Shown in pieces: positions 10,437 through 26,300 of a stretch of DNA of 64,000 nt. Numbering within the stretch: position 1 is the stretch's first letter; each line of letters starts with the position of its first letter. The position numbers were made by a program, and so were the translations under genes. The notes beneath the pieces are model-generated. The model saw only the letters and a program-made list of their open reading frames with translations, ran no database searches and was not told the origin of the DNA. The DNA is from Lepidurus packardi (Eukaryota; Arthropoda; Branchiopoda; Notostraca; Triopsidae). The DNA is taken from positions 4,262,375 to 4,326,374 of the forward strand of contig JAKZAN010000002.1 of the NCBI GenBank assembly GCA_023053545.1. Direction: 5' to 3'.

Positions 10437-13400
10437 TCATGTTTGAGTAACTTTTATGGTTAAGTGATCCTTGCAAGCTACGCGAATTCGTTCTGCGGTA
10501 GCGGGACTGCCTAATGAAAAAAACTGCTGATCACCCACATCGGAACGTGCCGAATCAATTGCGTTGCGCAAAGCGATAAACACCGACGCTGCCAAGAACA
10601 ATGGCGGTTCTCCCACCGCCTTGTGGGATAAGGATACATAATGAAAGTTAGGGGATAGTGATAACGGATTTTGAATTACTTTTGACGAGTAAACTGCTCT
10701 CAAGTTTGAAGAGTCACGCAGTAAAGCTACGTTAAATTCTCGAGGAATGTCTCCCACCCCTGGGATTTTGTAAGTCCCTGGTCCTCTTGTCAGCAAAGCT
10801 CCCGTAGGCGAATACTGCAGTTGTTCTAACACATACAAACCGTAACCTTGCACAAAGGCACCTTCGATTTGCCCAGTATCAATGGCAGGATTAAGGCTCT
10901 CACCGACGTCCATCACGATATCCACTCTTAGTACCTATAAAAAAAAAAAAAAAAAAAAAATACGCCTTAGAAGTATAGACCATACAATAAAAGAGCTGCT
11001 AGTATTGAGTACTTCATGGTCTCCTGTCAGGCAGTCAATTTCTACTTCCGAACAAGCTACCCCAAACGAAAAATAATTCACAGATCGAAGCTTGCCAGTA
11101 GCTGGATTCCATCCCAGATCCGGAGTTCTAAGTTTACACAGATCAATACGGATCCAGGGCATTCTAGTTTTTTCACTTTTTCTTACTTGTAAAAGCCAGT
11201 AGCTGATAAACTAACTCGGTCCATATAAGCCGCTTCAATCCATTCCTTCCAACAACCGTCTGGGCGAGCAGCTTTATACGGCGTTAAACGTTCGTTCAGT
11301 ATTTGGCAAGCATTCTAGAAAGACAGGAAAAATAATGCCTTAGTAGCTAAAACGAATGTCCTAGGAGCTGAAACGAATATCCTAGTGATCTAGTTGCCTT
11401 GGATTAACAAAATCCGTATAATTTACAATCAGGGCAGCTCCATTGAGATCCGAACTGCAGCTCGCGGCGGTAGGAGAAGCATTGGGTACTTGATTAGTAG
11501 ATGCTTCCGAGATGTGAACCTTTCCGATGCTAACTCCCAATGCTCGACTCACGACTTGCATCATCTTCACGTGAAGGCCTTGGCCTGTACAGTGCAAGGC
11601 ACACTAATGAAAATTGCTTATAATAGTGAAAAAATATAATATTACCCATTTCGGTACCGCCATGGCTAACAAGTACAGATCCGTCCCGATAAACCAGAAC
11701 TAAAGCCCCAGCTTGGTTCATGAATAGCGCTCCAAAAGACACTCCGAATTTGGAAGGTACAATTGCTAGACCTCGCTTTCTCCAACGATTTTGCCTATTG
11801 ACCCAATGTTTTATACCATAGTTTGTATAGTCTCTTAGGACTTACTGGTTAAACATTAGCATTTGCTTTTGTCGATCCTCATAGTTACTACTACGCAATA
11901 CTTCATCCCAGCACCGCTGCAGAGTGCAGTCCGTAATTTCCTGTCCGCATCCAGCAATATCACCCTCTTGGCTCAGGTTTATTTCCCGGATCTACCAACA
12001 TGCTCGTTACTACAACCATTTTTTAAAAAAAGTTCATAAATAACGAAACTGTTTTGGCTGGAATGTCCAAAGCTTTAGCCAAGTGTTCGATCCAAACTTC
12101 GGTGGCTAACATGGATTGTGGACGGCCAAAGCATCGGAAAGCTGTGTTTGAAGGTAAATTGGTCTTGCAGGCTTTGCCTTCAATCAGTAAATTTGGTATA
12201 CGGTAGGCATTCTCAGAATGTAGGACAGCGACGCCAACGACCTGGAATGTAGCACTTATATGAACGGAAAAACACAGAAATTAATACCGATGCAGAGAGG
12301 TCCAGGCAGTAACCCCCATTTGCGTAAAGCTGAGCTTCTAAGGCCAAAATACGTCCTGTTTTCGAAGCCCCGACTTTGTACCGAATCCAAAATGGGTGCC
12401 TACCGCCAGTCATTTGCATATCTTCGTCTCTATCTAATGAACATCGTACTGGTCGCTGCAATCTACAAAGTTAAAGAGTTAAACAGGAAACCGAAAGTTT
12501 TACGAAACTGTACTTGTGTGCAGCAATAGCAACTGGTAATGTCACCATCAAAGATCTCGTTTCTTTCCCACCGAATCCTCCTCCCAAGCGTTTTACACGC
12601 ACTAGAATTCGATTAGCCGGAACACCAAGCGCGTGAGCGATGAGTTCCTGATGGAAGTTTTAGTATGGGAAGTATCGGGAAGTTTGGATTTATTACTTGA
12701 GCTTCACATTGGCTTTGAGTGGCAGTAAAAACCTCCATTTCTCCTTGTTCTCCTTTAGGCACAGCTACGGTGACTTGGGTCTCCAAATAAAAATGTTCTT
12801 GACCTTCAATACTAAAGTCACCCTCGATTACAACATCCGCTTCTTTAAACGCCTTTTCTACGTCACCGCATTTCAATTGCTTAAAAGATTCCTCAAAATA
12901 AGAACTCGATTCAATAGCCTCCTTTAAGGTCAGGATGGGCTTCAATTCTTCGTAAGTGACGAGAACTAGCTTTGCAGCTTCTTGAGCTAGCCGGTAGTTG
13001 TCAGCCACGACGGCTGCAATAATTTGTCCTACACAGGAGACCTACAACGGGGAATTCAAAACCTTTCTAGCACGACGACAGGGGCTTACTTTTTGGGATG
13101 CAAAAACCTCGTCATCCTTAACTACTGAGCCTGTTTTATTCCGAATTACATCGAGATCTTTTGAGGTGAAAACGGTTTGGATACCAGGCAACTGTAAAGC
13201 TTTCGAAGCGTCAATCCCTTTAATGTAAGCGTGAGCCTTGGTACTCGTAACGAAGGCGAGATGCAGCTCATTCTCGTAAAGCGGAATGTCGTTACTGTAC
13301 ACTGCCTCGCCTGTTGCGTGCTCATACGCCGTGTGATGCACTAATGGTCTACCAATAGGATCCGATACGGGTTGGTTTCTAGGAATCTGCAGTAAACACA

Positions 13401-15672
13401 ACTTAGCTAAACAACAGACTTAAAGTTTTATGAAGCTTTGTCTACCGAAAATAGCTGCGATCCAACAATAGGTTTGTACCGGGTCCTGAATAAAGCAGAA
13501 CGATACGACTCTGGGAAATTCGTTCCAGCTAAGCCTTCCTGGTTCAGCTCGTTTTGTACATGGATAAAGAACTTGAAAAAGAAACTGAAACCAAGGAAAA
13601 AGGTCATTAGTGTCCCTTTTTCACCCGTAATTCAAAGAAAATGAAGTACCTCAACGCTAACGACTGCCGGTAAAGCGACATTCCTCCTGGTACATTGGAA
13701 CTTAGCTGCAATTCTTGAGCCAATTCATCGAGTACGGGAGACAGGAAATCTTCATTCCACTCTTTGTTTATCATCAAAGCAGCGCTTTTTTTAGCAAATC
13801 GGATAGTGGGACCCATACCACCGAACACCAAATTGCAGTGTACGATGCGAGTGGAATTCGGCGCAAATTCCAAGCTGAAGCCTGCATTGACTATGGCAAT
13901 ATCGTCTTCGCGACGTCTAGCTTGTTTAAAACCCTTAAAGTGCTGTCCCTACGTAATACAGTGGTCAGCTGCGAAATATAATGAATGCAAATTAACCTTT
14001 CTGGAACAAGGAATAAAAATGCTTGTGAGGATCTCCGATGAATTTACAATATTCTGCCTGTAGCCAGTGTAAAATGACTCGGTAAATTCAACGTACCGAG
14101 AGTCATCTAGGTATTTGCAATTGTAAGTCAATGAAAACTAAAGAAGTAATGCTTATGTTACTTTGAGAAGTTAAAGTTAGAATAGCACCAGCAGCCATTA
14201 GTAGTGGGTTAAGGTCCGATATGGGACTCCCGGTCATAATATTTCCTCCAATGCTCTACAACGGACGTAAGAAATGTCTTCCGAGTAGGTACTAATAACT
14301 TACGGCGAAGTTTCTAATAGCTGGGCCAGCAAACCAGTTTAGCATTTCCAAGAACTCGACACAAATACAGCATGTTTTTGACCGTTCCCGGAAAACGCTT
14401 TCGAGTTTCGTTAATGTAACTGCTGCCCCCACTTCAATCCCGTTGTCTTGAAACGTGACCGCTTGAAACTCAGGAATGCAAACTAAATGCACCAACTTTT
14501 CGTAGATCTGGCCTTTGAACTTCATTTCAATACCTAGAAGAAGCCGTAGACGAAATCGTAGATTCTGCAATAGTCTTGTGAGGAATTTATACCAATTTCT
14601 GTATTCCCCACAATCATCTTGGCCTCCGGGTACTGATTCTTAATACTCAATACTTCTTGCAAGTTTACCGGTCGATACCAGGTCACACGAGGTCCATGAA
14701 ACAACAAAGTTCGTAGAGGTTGCTTTGCGAGTGCAATCTGTTTTCGCAATAATATGCCAATAAACATATAAATGAAGATGTACAGCAAATGTACCTTTAG
14801 TTCCGGCGGGAAGATTAGATCTTGCCTGGGATTATACGGGATTAGGTTATCTACTTCGGTCAGCCTGTCTTTAACCTTATCTGGTTCCTTTTTCATATTG
14901 CAGTTTGCAGTTGAGTTGGATCTTTGACAGCAATTTAGAGCTTCACAGCTCGATGTCTTTTCAGCAAAGGTATAAAACGCTTCCAAAATCGGACGGTAAC
15001 CAGTACAACGACACAGATTTCCTAACAGCTCCAAATATGCACTTTATGCGAGCTAAAGTTTAAAGAACCTCACCTTGTAAGGCAGTTTCTATTTCGTGAA
15101 ATGAAGGATTCGGATTATTTCGCAACAACGCTGCCATACTCATAACAAAACCAGGCGTACAAAACCCACATTGAGTACCATGAAACTTCGCGATGCGTTC
15201 CTGGATAGCATGAACTCGAGTTTTGGTAGAACCCAGTCCTTCCACGGTAGTAATGGCCATACCGTGCACCGCAGGAAGAGGAACCAAACATGATGTCGCC
15301 GCCCAATGCCTGTTTAAGTACTATCGCATAGCGGATATAAACCTTATGAAAATGCAACAATTACCGAAACTTATCTTCCGACGGGGACCACGAGGAAATG
15401 AGCACCGCACAAGCTGAGCAACCTCCTTCTCCACATCCTAATTTAGACCCCTTTAACCGAACTAGAAGAAAGTAACTTAAGTTTGAAAGCGCTTCATTGT
15501 TTAAACCGTAGAATCACTTTACGTTTTATACGTAAATAATCCAACAAGTTGCACTCCGGATCCACATTATCTTCCAATACCTAAATTAAATCGGATCACG
15601 TAGTTGGTTAAAACTTCTAACACTAAAAGAAAATACTTTAACTCCATTCACGAAGAACATGAGGGGTTCCAT
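10437..15672 (-). CDS. Xdh: Xanthine dehydrogenase (molybdenum hydroxylase)
   Basis: Oxidises hypoxanthine and xanthine to urate in purine breakdown; cytosolic or peroxisomal, with 2Fe-2S, FAD and molybdopterin centres. The first exon (15672-15640) gives [12 protein letters not shown] and continues in phase with [17 protein letters not shown]. The first 2Fe-2S cluster is [13 protein letters not shown]. The second is [14 protein letters not shown] with [12 protein letters not shown]. The FAD domain includes MIVGNTEIG and [10 protein letters not shown]. The Mo domain has [34 protein letters not shown] and [13 protein letters not shown]. The residues equivalent to bovine Glu802, Arg880 and Glu1261 are present, which favours xanthine dehydrogenase over aldehyde oxidase. 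Many short introns are present; one near 10940 contains a run of over 20 A. No frame breaks were found, though I did not resolve every intron. Confidence 0.93.
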
Positions 15673-16240
15673 TCTGCTAGACCTTCTCTCAAAAGTGTAT
15701 TCTCAACCTAAACACAATTTCCGTAACAAGTTATAGAAATTTGCTCAAATTTGGAAGGGTGTAGTACGTGTGAACGGTACGTTACGACCTTGCGCTCTTA
15801 CTGTAAGTTATGCTTGTCACTTGTCTTCGTTGTTTATCCACCGACTTTTGACTTTTATCCCTTTCGTACTTTATGCCCAGTTAACTACAATTTAAAGAAC
15901 AAATACTGTCGCTCTGTAGAGTTCTTACTTACGCGGACTATTACTTATCTCCTTCTGTAGACTCTGTGATAGAATAAATATGATCAAGTATCTCTTTTCA
16001 GCCAGTACGCACCATAGCACACTCTCACCTTCCCTCACGTCTATTTTTAAACTGAACCAAGAACTGTCAAAACATTAAGTTAATAAAGGACCTCAAAAAC
16101 CAGTTAATCCGATTAAACCAGATAAGCGAAAACACTAAATTGAAGGCTGGCATGTATTAAGCTTCATTTTACATGTGGTTATCTCATAACGACTCCTTCA
16201 AGAGCATCATTTTAATAACGATTGCTAAAACTTTCTGTAT
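15673..16240. other. Upstream region of xanthine dehydrogenase
   Basis: Intergenic stretch between the Xdh start and the symplekin stop, both on the minus strand. It should hold the Xdh promoter and the symplekin 3' UTR. A short plus-strand open frame at 15751-15960 looks like chance. No repeat or RNA gene recognised. Confidence 0.55.
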
Positions 16241-19200
16241 TCAAAGCATTTCTTCATCCGGTGCAGGTGTTTCCGAGCTCATCACACTTTCATCCTCAAT
16301 CGGCTTGTCCTCGGCCAGTTTACCATCTGGTCGTGCAGCCTCTGTTGGCGTAACCTGTCAATCCAATGCATTCGATATAGTCTTTCCTTTTCCGTTAGAA
16401 CCAAATAAAGCTTTGCTACCTGTTCTTCTTTCTTGGACTCTTCGGCAGGAACAGGATGTGCTACGCCCAATAATACATCCATGATCGATTTGGGAATGTG
16501 CGACCGCTGGCTATCCGTATACGCCATAACGTGTCCTAACAAAGGTTCTCGAAGATCAGGGCAGGTCACGAGCACTTCATGTAGCTGAGCGGGCGGTAAT
16601 TGCAAAAGCACGGAGAAACTTTGTGGTTTGGTTCGCTGACAGCACTTGATGAAACCTTCCCATACTTTCTTTTGCTTCCAAACCTGAACAGATGAGAAAG
16701 CTGTAATCAAACTCTTGTAAACATTTGCATTTTTACCTGTTTCAAGATCAATCTCTGGAGAATGTTCATGGTGAACCCTAGCAATCGAGGATATAGGCTA
16801 AGTGACTGCAAAACAGTTCGCATCAATAGGGTCGGTAACGGCGTTTGCTCCATCAATTGCTGCATGACCACAGCCAAGACTTCTTGCGTGTAAATATGAC
16901 GTTCGCCAAAGCATAAGGAAGTGGCTTTCATGATAGTTTTCATATCACATTTGGTAGTGTCAATGTTATGCAATGCGATTAATAATTCGGCAGGCGTTAA
17001 AGGGGAGTGACTTGATCCTTCCACATGGGTTCCCAATAAGCGATTAAAAACCTGAGATGAATTCATTAAAAAAATAAGAAATACAAGCCAAAGCTTACCT
17101 CTTTAACGACTATAGGATTCAGCTTGATTAACTTGGGTAGGGCGGCTATTACTTCCTTCTTGGTGAGGCCGTGCAACACAGGAATCAAGAAACGCACATC
17201 CGGAACTCGTTTTTGGTACAGATCGCGTACTCTGGATACCAACTCCGCACTCGGGGAAACTATGACAAAGAACTCATTAAAGGGGAAAAATTTTACCAAA
17301 TATACCTTTATCTGTTAGGATATGGATTATGCGTGTCACCAATGTTTCTGCGCCTTTAGGACAGTTTTCTACCAAACGCAAAAGTTCGGGCGAATCCATA
17401 CCCATACCTTTGACAGGTCCTTCGGCCAATCTCAAAATGGCGCGCTTAACGTCTGCTGACGTTTGAACATATACCGCGGCCAACCTTAACAACAAAACAC
17501 AATTTAATTCAAGAAAAAATGATGAAATTTTTGAAATACTCGTGAATAAGTTTATGATTCTCGGGCAATAGACCTAAAACCAGGTAAAGGCAGATCCGGG
17601 CCGTTTCCTCACTCCACGCGGTTGGGATAGCCTGAACTAATCTGCCTCGTTCTTCGCCAAAAAGCATTTCAGGAGGACTGGGTTTTAACAAAAACCGTAA
17701 ATACAGTGTAGCATAGTCTTCAATAGTATGACGGAGCTCTCCTCTCTCATACAACTTCAATAGCGTGCCAATGGCTTTGCTTCGAATCTAAGAAGAATAC
17801 CGAAATCCGTCATGAGAAGCTTTACGAGCATAAAAACGGAAGCCTCTGGATTACCTCTGGATTTTCGTGGGAAAACAAGTCAAGGAGACCGTTTAAGAAC
17901 GTAAGCTGCTTGGTAGGCCGTTGCAGGGCCAATTGACGGAACAAATCCACTGCTACGACCACCGTTGCTGGATCCATGGACACTTTCCGTAGCAGATCTA
18001 CGCCAGCATCCGGAATACAAGGCGCTTCCAAGTATAAACGTGACAGGAGTCTGAAAATTCAGTTAGAGAATGAAAAACTTGTCGAAAAATAATATGGGAA
18101 GTAGATACAAGGACGAATCGACAAAAGAACTCCGTGTACTCGACGCACGGACGCCGGGCCCCGACAGAAGGTTGCCGAGCCCCGACGCAAGTAACGTAAC
18201 TACACGTAACCTAACCTAACCGAACTTAATCTAACCTTGTGGTTATATGTTTTAATACGGTTTAAGCACTTTCTAATCTCGTTGGCTCTTAACCAATGAA
18301 TAGAGATTTCTATAGGTCCCTTAAAAGATTATGAACCTGGCGCCTTCTGTCGGGGCCCGGCGTCCTTATGTCAGGTACAAGGAGTCTTTTTGTCGAGTCG
18401 TCTTGCGTCGTGTTGCCAATAATATTACAATTACAAAAAAATATAACTAATACCGCTTATTTTTAAACATGTATAAGAGTAATAAAACTCGTCGAATGAC
18501 TAAACTTACAAGTCTTTCTCCTTGACGTCAGGCTTATCCTTAAGCCCACATACTAAACTGCAGAAAACCTTCGAGTAAGCTTCAGGGTTCTTCGATTCTT
18601 GCACGCCAGGTTGGAAACCCATATACTTTCCATATTCTTGGTACAGCCAAGCCAAGGCCAAATCAATCCGACTTTTAAAGTCTTCCAATAAGAAATCCAG
18701 CAAGGCTGAAAAAAAAAATCATTTGCTAATTCACGGAGCAACTAAATGACCTACGTTGTCTTAACTCCGCTGGCAACTGGGAGGCAACATTGGCAATAAT
18801 CTTGCTTCTTACAGACCCCACACCTCCATTCACAGCGTTTTTCTCGGCTTTGAGAATGCGCTGAATAGCTAAAAGCATCATTCTATTCTTTGCGTCCGCT
18901 GATAGAGGTTTTGAAATCTCGGACAACTTCAACGTTCTCGGCTTGGACCGAGGAGTGGCTGGAAGAGTTTGTTTCTTATCAGCTACCAGTTCTGGTTTGG
19001 GTCTTAGTCCCACAGGAGCAGCAACTCGCTCTTCTTCGTCTTCATCATCCAAACCCAAGTCCATTAGAGTCGCAGGCAACGGCCCGTATCGCTCTACTCC
19101 TGGACCGATTCCAGCTGAAACGAATTGGGGGGCTAACAAACGCGTAATTTGCCGGACTTGGTGATGTACGCCTGGAGCTTGAATAGGGACATGGGCGGAG

Positions 19201-20677
19201 TAAAATGAAGATGGCATAGTAGAGGGTAAACGTCGTAGGTTCATCAGAACAAGACTGGTAGCCACTTCAGAGTTCATGCGCTCAGTAATGAATTTTTCCG
19301 TTAATTCCAAAGCTGCGTTCATAGAGGTTTGGCCTGTAGAGGAAGTTTTGGGATCCTCGTAACGCGCTTTCTTGGCGGGAGGCTCAACACGGTCTGATCG
19401 CTTGTATTTCCGGACTTGTTCCAAATTTGGCATAGCTTTCGCGATCTATAACAACCCATGAGTAATTAAACTAAGTATTTGGAAGAGTTTAATTTACGTC
19501 TTGGGGAGAAGCTCCGAGTTCAGCTAAAACGGCGGACATAGTGGCGCTGAATTCGTACGATGCAGGCACGTGTAATACGGCTAGCAACTGGGACTTCAGG
19601 TGTTTCCTGACGGAACACACCTGCGATTTAGCTAAGGTTGGTGGCAAGTTGGCTAAAGTCAATAGATAGGGCTTATTAGAGATACTCGCAAAGGTTTTGG
19701 AATCTTACCATGAAGCATATCAAAAGCTTTGACAATTTTAGGTACAAACTGTGGTCTGCCTTTGGCAATAGCGGTTAATGTACTTAAACAAGCCATTAAA
19801 TTAGCGCTGGTGATATGCGCAGAGCCATGGAACTTCAATAGAGCATCTAACATGGATCTCGCTTCCTCTTCGAGTTTTCTGGGGCGAGCTATTTTCAAAG
19901 TAAGGGGAACGTCGTCCAACGAGAACTCATGTTCGCGTTTAACACTGTCAGGTTCCAGGTACGTTTGCGTAAGGATTAGCGTTTCATAAAACTTGACTGT
20001 CAGAGAACGTACTCTGATGGGAAAAAACAAGTTAATTTAATAAGGAATGGAAAGATTCCATGCAATTTACCCGTCATTGTCATGATCAATCATTTTAGCC
20101 AATTCGTTCTTGATCTCGGTTATAGAATACCACGTTGCTTCTATAGCATCAGTAACTGCTTCTATAGTACTAAGCCATGCCAAAGCTAGTTTATGCAAAT
20201 GAGTCCAGGCTTGGATAACTCGCTTCTGGACTGCGACTACGGGGTCTTGAAGTAGTAACTGTAGGCTTGAAACTACTCTGGGTAGATAGTCCATTTTCCG
20301 TTTACTAGAAATAAAGAAAAAAATACATTAAAAGTGTCCTTATTATATTGATATATTTAAGGAAACGGAGCTTACCAAACTTCTTCTACGAAGCCTACCA
20401 CGCATTTTCGAACGTCGCCCTTTCGGTCAACCTGAAAGGCCAGAAATTCATCCAAAAATTCATCCAGCAAGGCTGGTTCCTTCCGGAGGATCAGCTCTTG
20501 CAGTTGTAATAAAGCTTCGACTTTTTTATTCTCGAAAACTTCCACTGCAGCTTCATTAAGCAAGGTGACCACCTACATAAAAGTCGACAAATTAGAAAAA
20601 TAAAATGAAAATAACTGCAACTCCTTAGGCAATATGGCGGAAAATTAGTTTACCCTATCATGTGATGACTGATCCAT
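16241..20677 (-). CDS. Sym: Symplekin, scaffold of mRNA 3'-end processing
   Basis: Symplekin is the nuclear scaffold that binds CPSF, CstF and the histone pre-mRNA cleavage complex. A tiny first exon (20677-20654) encodes MDQSSHDR. It splices in phase to [23 protein letters not shown] and the N-terminal HEAT-repeat domain ([23 protein letters not shown] then [13 protein letters not shown]). A charged middle region follows with the nuclear-localisation-like [19 protein letters not shown]. The C-terminal symplekin domain runs from about 18700 to 16440. The last intron (about 67 nt, after KKEEQ) leads to an acidic tail ending PAPDEEML at 16241. Reading through that intron gives a different, basic tail ending at 16282. 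Divergent from Chk1, 323 bp apart. Confidence 0.92.
18108..18405. mobile_element. MITE-like element with about 64-bp inverted ends, in a symplekin intron
   Basis: About 298 bp with imperfect terminal inverted repeats. The left end runs from CAAGGACGAATCGACAAAAG to GACGCCGGGCCCCGACAGAAGG. The right end is its reverse complement with a few changes (CTGTCGGGGCCCGGCGTCC to GTCGAGTCGTCTTG). There is no coding capacity, so it would be mobilised in trans if mobile at all. The interior has TAACCTAACCTAACC, resembling arthropod telomere repeats. It lies inside the intron 18053-18506, so it should not disturb the protein. Confidence 0.75.
18198..18236. repeat. Telomere-like CCTAA repeats within the MITE
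   Basis: A short degenerate run of TAACC/CCTAA units (CGTAACCTAACCTAACCGAAC and following). It resembles the (TTAGG)n telomere repeat of arthropods but has only about five units and decays. It is interior to the inverted-repeat element, so it is part of the transposon and not a telomere scar by itself. Confidence 0.5.
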
Positions 20678-21000
20678 GCTAGTAATTTAATAGTATCTTA
20701 ACATTAAGAAAGCAAACCAGCCAATATCAGACTTAAGTTGCCATAGTAATTAAACGCGACTAATATATGAATCAACAATGCTTTGGCCCCGGCTCTTGCT
20801 TGTCGTAGTACAAATAACCTCCGAAAGAGTTGCCAAAATCGGGTCAAAGAAAAGCAAAAAGAGGCGGTGCTTAAAGGCAGCTGAGTGGCTAATGTTTGGC
20901 GCGCATTTGTGTTGTCATCCTTGTTTCTTGTGTAGATTTTGAGGGATTCTGCATTCCTAAGTGTTTAACTTTGCCTAATTTGTCCGTGATTAGCACCAAC
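20678..21000. promoter_or_regulatory. Probable bidirectional promoter, symplekin / Chk1
   Basis: Only 323 bp separate the start codons of symplekin (-) and Chk1 (+), so both 5' UTRs and core promoters must lie here. I see no TATA box in a convincing position. The space between genes is all that supports the call. Confidence 0.55.
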
Positions 21001-23026
<2,026 letters not shown>

Positions 23027-23341
23027 AAATAAGACCTTTGTGAATTACACTACAGATATAATTTTGGATACTCTCAATCATCAAGCTCCACAATAGGGGC
23101 CTGTACAACCGCATGTGCACTATGGGGAGTAATACAATGTGCCTTTTTAAAACCAAAATTTCAATTTACATTAAATTTTCAATGGTATTATTAGAAAAAA
23201 AAATATTAATTTGAAAAAATTGATAGCCTGAAACGTTGGAAAACAAATCGGCGCGCTTAGTAAAGTATCGATTATGACACTGGGACTGGTAGTCGATAGT
23301 ACGTAGACGCATATGGCGGACGTTTGTGGGGAAAAGTGAGA

Positions 23342-26300
23342 ATGGCCAATTTGCCGTGGAATTTTTTGACAGAAGGTTCATTACGTTTGAAGGACTCGAT
23401 TCACCAGATTATTTATCATAAGTCATTAAATGTGGTTGTGGTCATTACCCAAGATGGAACCAGCATCGTTATTGACGTGAACAGTGGCTCAGCTTTGCAC
23501 AGAACTTCTTTGGTTCCCCCTGACCAAGGAAAACCCAGCCCAGGTTTGCCTCTTAATTGCATTAAAATAAAGATTCAGTGTGAAAAATTGTGTATCATAG
23601 AATGGGCTGGAAAGTTAACATGCTTGGCACTGCCAGAGCATTCTGCATTGCTAATAAGCAGCAATCAAGCGGTAGGATTACGTCAAGATTTGGGACAAGT
23701 TTTGCTACTCGAGTCCATTCTTCAAGTACCTGTCTCATTCCAAGATGCTGTAATCCGAATAGAAATGCCCGGTGCAGAAGTAAATAAACCTTATTAATAA
23801 TACAAATCTCGTCAGTTATTTATTTTTCTTGATTTGCGTTAGGCCATGCAACTTCTGCAGTGCCTGCAAAGTTTGGACTTGTCAGGAGAACCAGATTTGG
23901 TAGCCCATAGAGAGCAAGTTGCCGACCTTCTTACCCAACAAATACGCCAATCCTTTTCTCAGTCAAAAGCCAAATTGAAAACCTCTTCTGTAATATCACA
24001 ACTACATTAAAAGAGTTATGGATTCATTAATTGTCTTGTTTCAGTGGGCTATTATATATTTGGAGCTCCCATTGTACTCCCTAAGAACGGTTTGTCTACA
24101 CGCTGTTCAGGATATGCGTAGACATAACCGACACGTCCCCGCCTTACCAATTGCATCAGCCCTGGCCATCCGGACGGCTGTATTACTCAAAGACAACCAT
24201 CCTACTAGCCTGAGCTCGGTAGTACAGCCCGGTGGAGCTATTGGAAGCAACAAGGAGCTCAAAACCAAAGCTCCGACCCCTGCGTGGAAGATCGCCTGGG
24301 AAAAAGTTGGCGAAGGTGAAGGATCTATCCCAAGTCCTTTATCTTCCACGTTAACTAACGGCCCCAGCCACAGCTGGATGGTGAGCGAAGCAGCCCGCAG
24401 AGAGACCTTTTACCGCTGGCCTCATATGAAGTACAAGTAAGGTCTTGTGTATTCAGTTTTGTGGCTAACAAACTTCTCTTTCTTTCCATGGCGGATTCTA
24501 GATGGGCATTGCCGGAGCAAATGGCTGAAGCTGGCTTCTACCATCAACCCAATACGCCAGAAAGCGATCGAGCTGTTTGTTTCCAGTGTAATGTTTGCCT
24601 CATATGCTGGGAACCTAACGACGAACCATGGTAACGACTTCTTTCACTATATAGAGAATGGGAACGTTTCCATAGTTTACTTGTATTATGAGTCGCGCTA
24701 GGTTATACGCCGAAAGTGTCCAAATTGCAGAGTATTTTGCATTATTACAATTTCAATTTCGGTTGAAATGTAAAATACTTAAAAATTTTATTGCTCTGTT
24801 GCATGTTTACAAGGTTTCTTTTACTTCCGAATTTGTTTTTGTGATTTGGAAGAAAATAGATGGTAACCATATCCTTTTTAGGTCTGAACATGAACGCCAC
24901 GCCCCACTTTGCCAGTTTGTCAAAGGCGAATACACACAAAACGTCCCAATTGAAACAACACTAGCCACGTACCCGGCATTAACCCATTCTGAGCGAGGGG
25001 AGAGCATAGCTTGCTTAAGTACCACCTCCTGTTCTGACTACGTCGCTACCGCGACACAAACTGGTTCAGTCGTCCTTTGGAACACCTCATGCGTCCTAAA
25101 AGTAAAATTCAGCATGAACAAAAACGTTCCTAATTGTTAATTTGTATTTTATTTTTTACCTTTTTTTCTGTAGCGCGATGTAACTTTCTCGATTGACTGC
25201 CAAGCAATATTAACATTTAATGCTCCTTCGTCAGCCATCCACACAAGTTTAAACGTCGAAGCCATGTCAGTGCTCGGCTCCCAGAAATCTGGCGTTCCCG
25301 TATCTAGAACGAGAGACAAAGAAGCCTCCAAGCCTCGGCCTTGCCTCGTAGTCGGCGTTTCTGTCAAGTCCGTACATTTGGAACGGGACGACCAGGGTTC
25401 CGCCTTGCAGCCAGACGAAAAGGGTCAGGTTGAAGTGTTGAATGACGTCAACAGCCGTCATAAAGGCCTGGACATTATGGAAGTCGACAGAGATGATTCC
25501 GAGCTGAGTTGTGCGACGCATCTCACTTCTAATTGGGCCGCAGACTTGTACTTGCTAGTTTACGACGTTTGCCAGCGAAAAACGTCCCCACCAACACCGC
25601 CCATCAACAAAGACGAGCAAGAAGGAGGCCCGATTGGTTCCCAACCTTCATCCTCGACTGGGAGCGTGAAAAAAGGCAGTTTGGGCGGCACGACCAAGAA
25701 ACCTGGCACGGGAACAACCTCTTCCGGCACTCAACAAGAATGCAGCCTCTACAATCAGAACCGAGACATGTTTTACAGCGTCTACGATGACCCTTTGGTG
25801 GACGACATGATGGCTTTTGCAGAAGAATCGGCCGCTGGCTCTTCCTTACAATCCAAATTGAAGAAAGTGGCGTCGTTTTCGTACGAATTGGGACAAGCTG
25901 GCTCGGCGTTTACCAATCCCGTGTCCATGAAAGTCAGTCCCCCTCTTATTGACGGGTTTCCTTACAGTTTGAGCAAGAAAGAAATCCATGACGGGACGAC
26001 CACGCCCAACGTGACGCCAACATTGGTCCAGAAAATCGACTTGAAACCGTTTCTGCAAAACAACCAAGTCAATCATGCCTTTGTTCTCTCGCTGACGCCG
26101 AGTTACGACGGGAAATTCCTACTCGTGGCAGTCGGACCCAAGCCGGAGCCCGTCGTGGTCAAGCAGAAACACGAAGCTTCGTTTCCGACGCTATTGTCAG
26201 ACATCAACGATACAACGCCGTCGTTAATGAGCGACGAGAGCCAAGAAGCGCAGCTGAGAGCGCTCTGGAGCCCCATGCAAGAAGAAAACGTTTCCATGGT

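Noticed and set aside
18198..18236. Interstitial telomere from a chromosome fusion
   Set aside because: The CCTAA run is short, degenerate and enclosed by the terminal inverted repeats of a transposon.
23313..23341. Upstream ATG as the Bruce start
   Set aside because: It reaches a stop after eight codons. The frame with the propeller begins at 23342, and the short frame may only be an upstream ORF.
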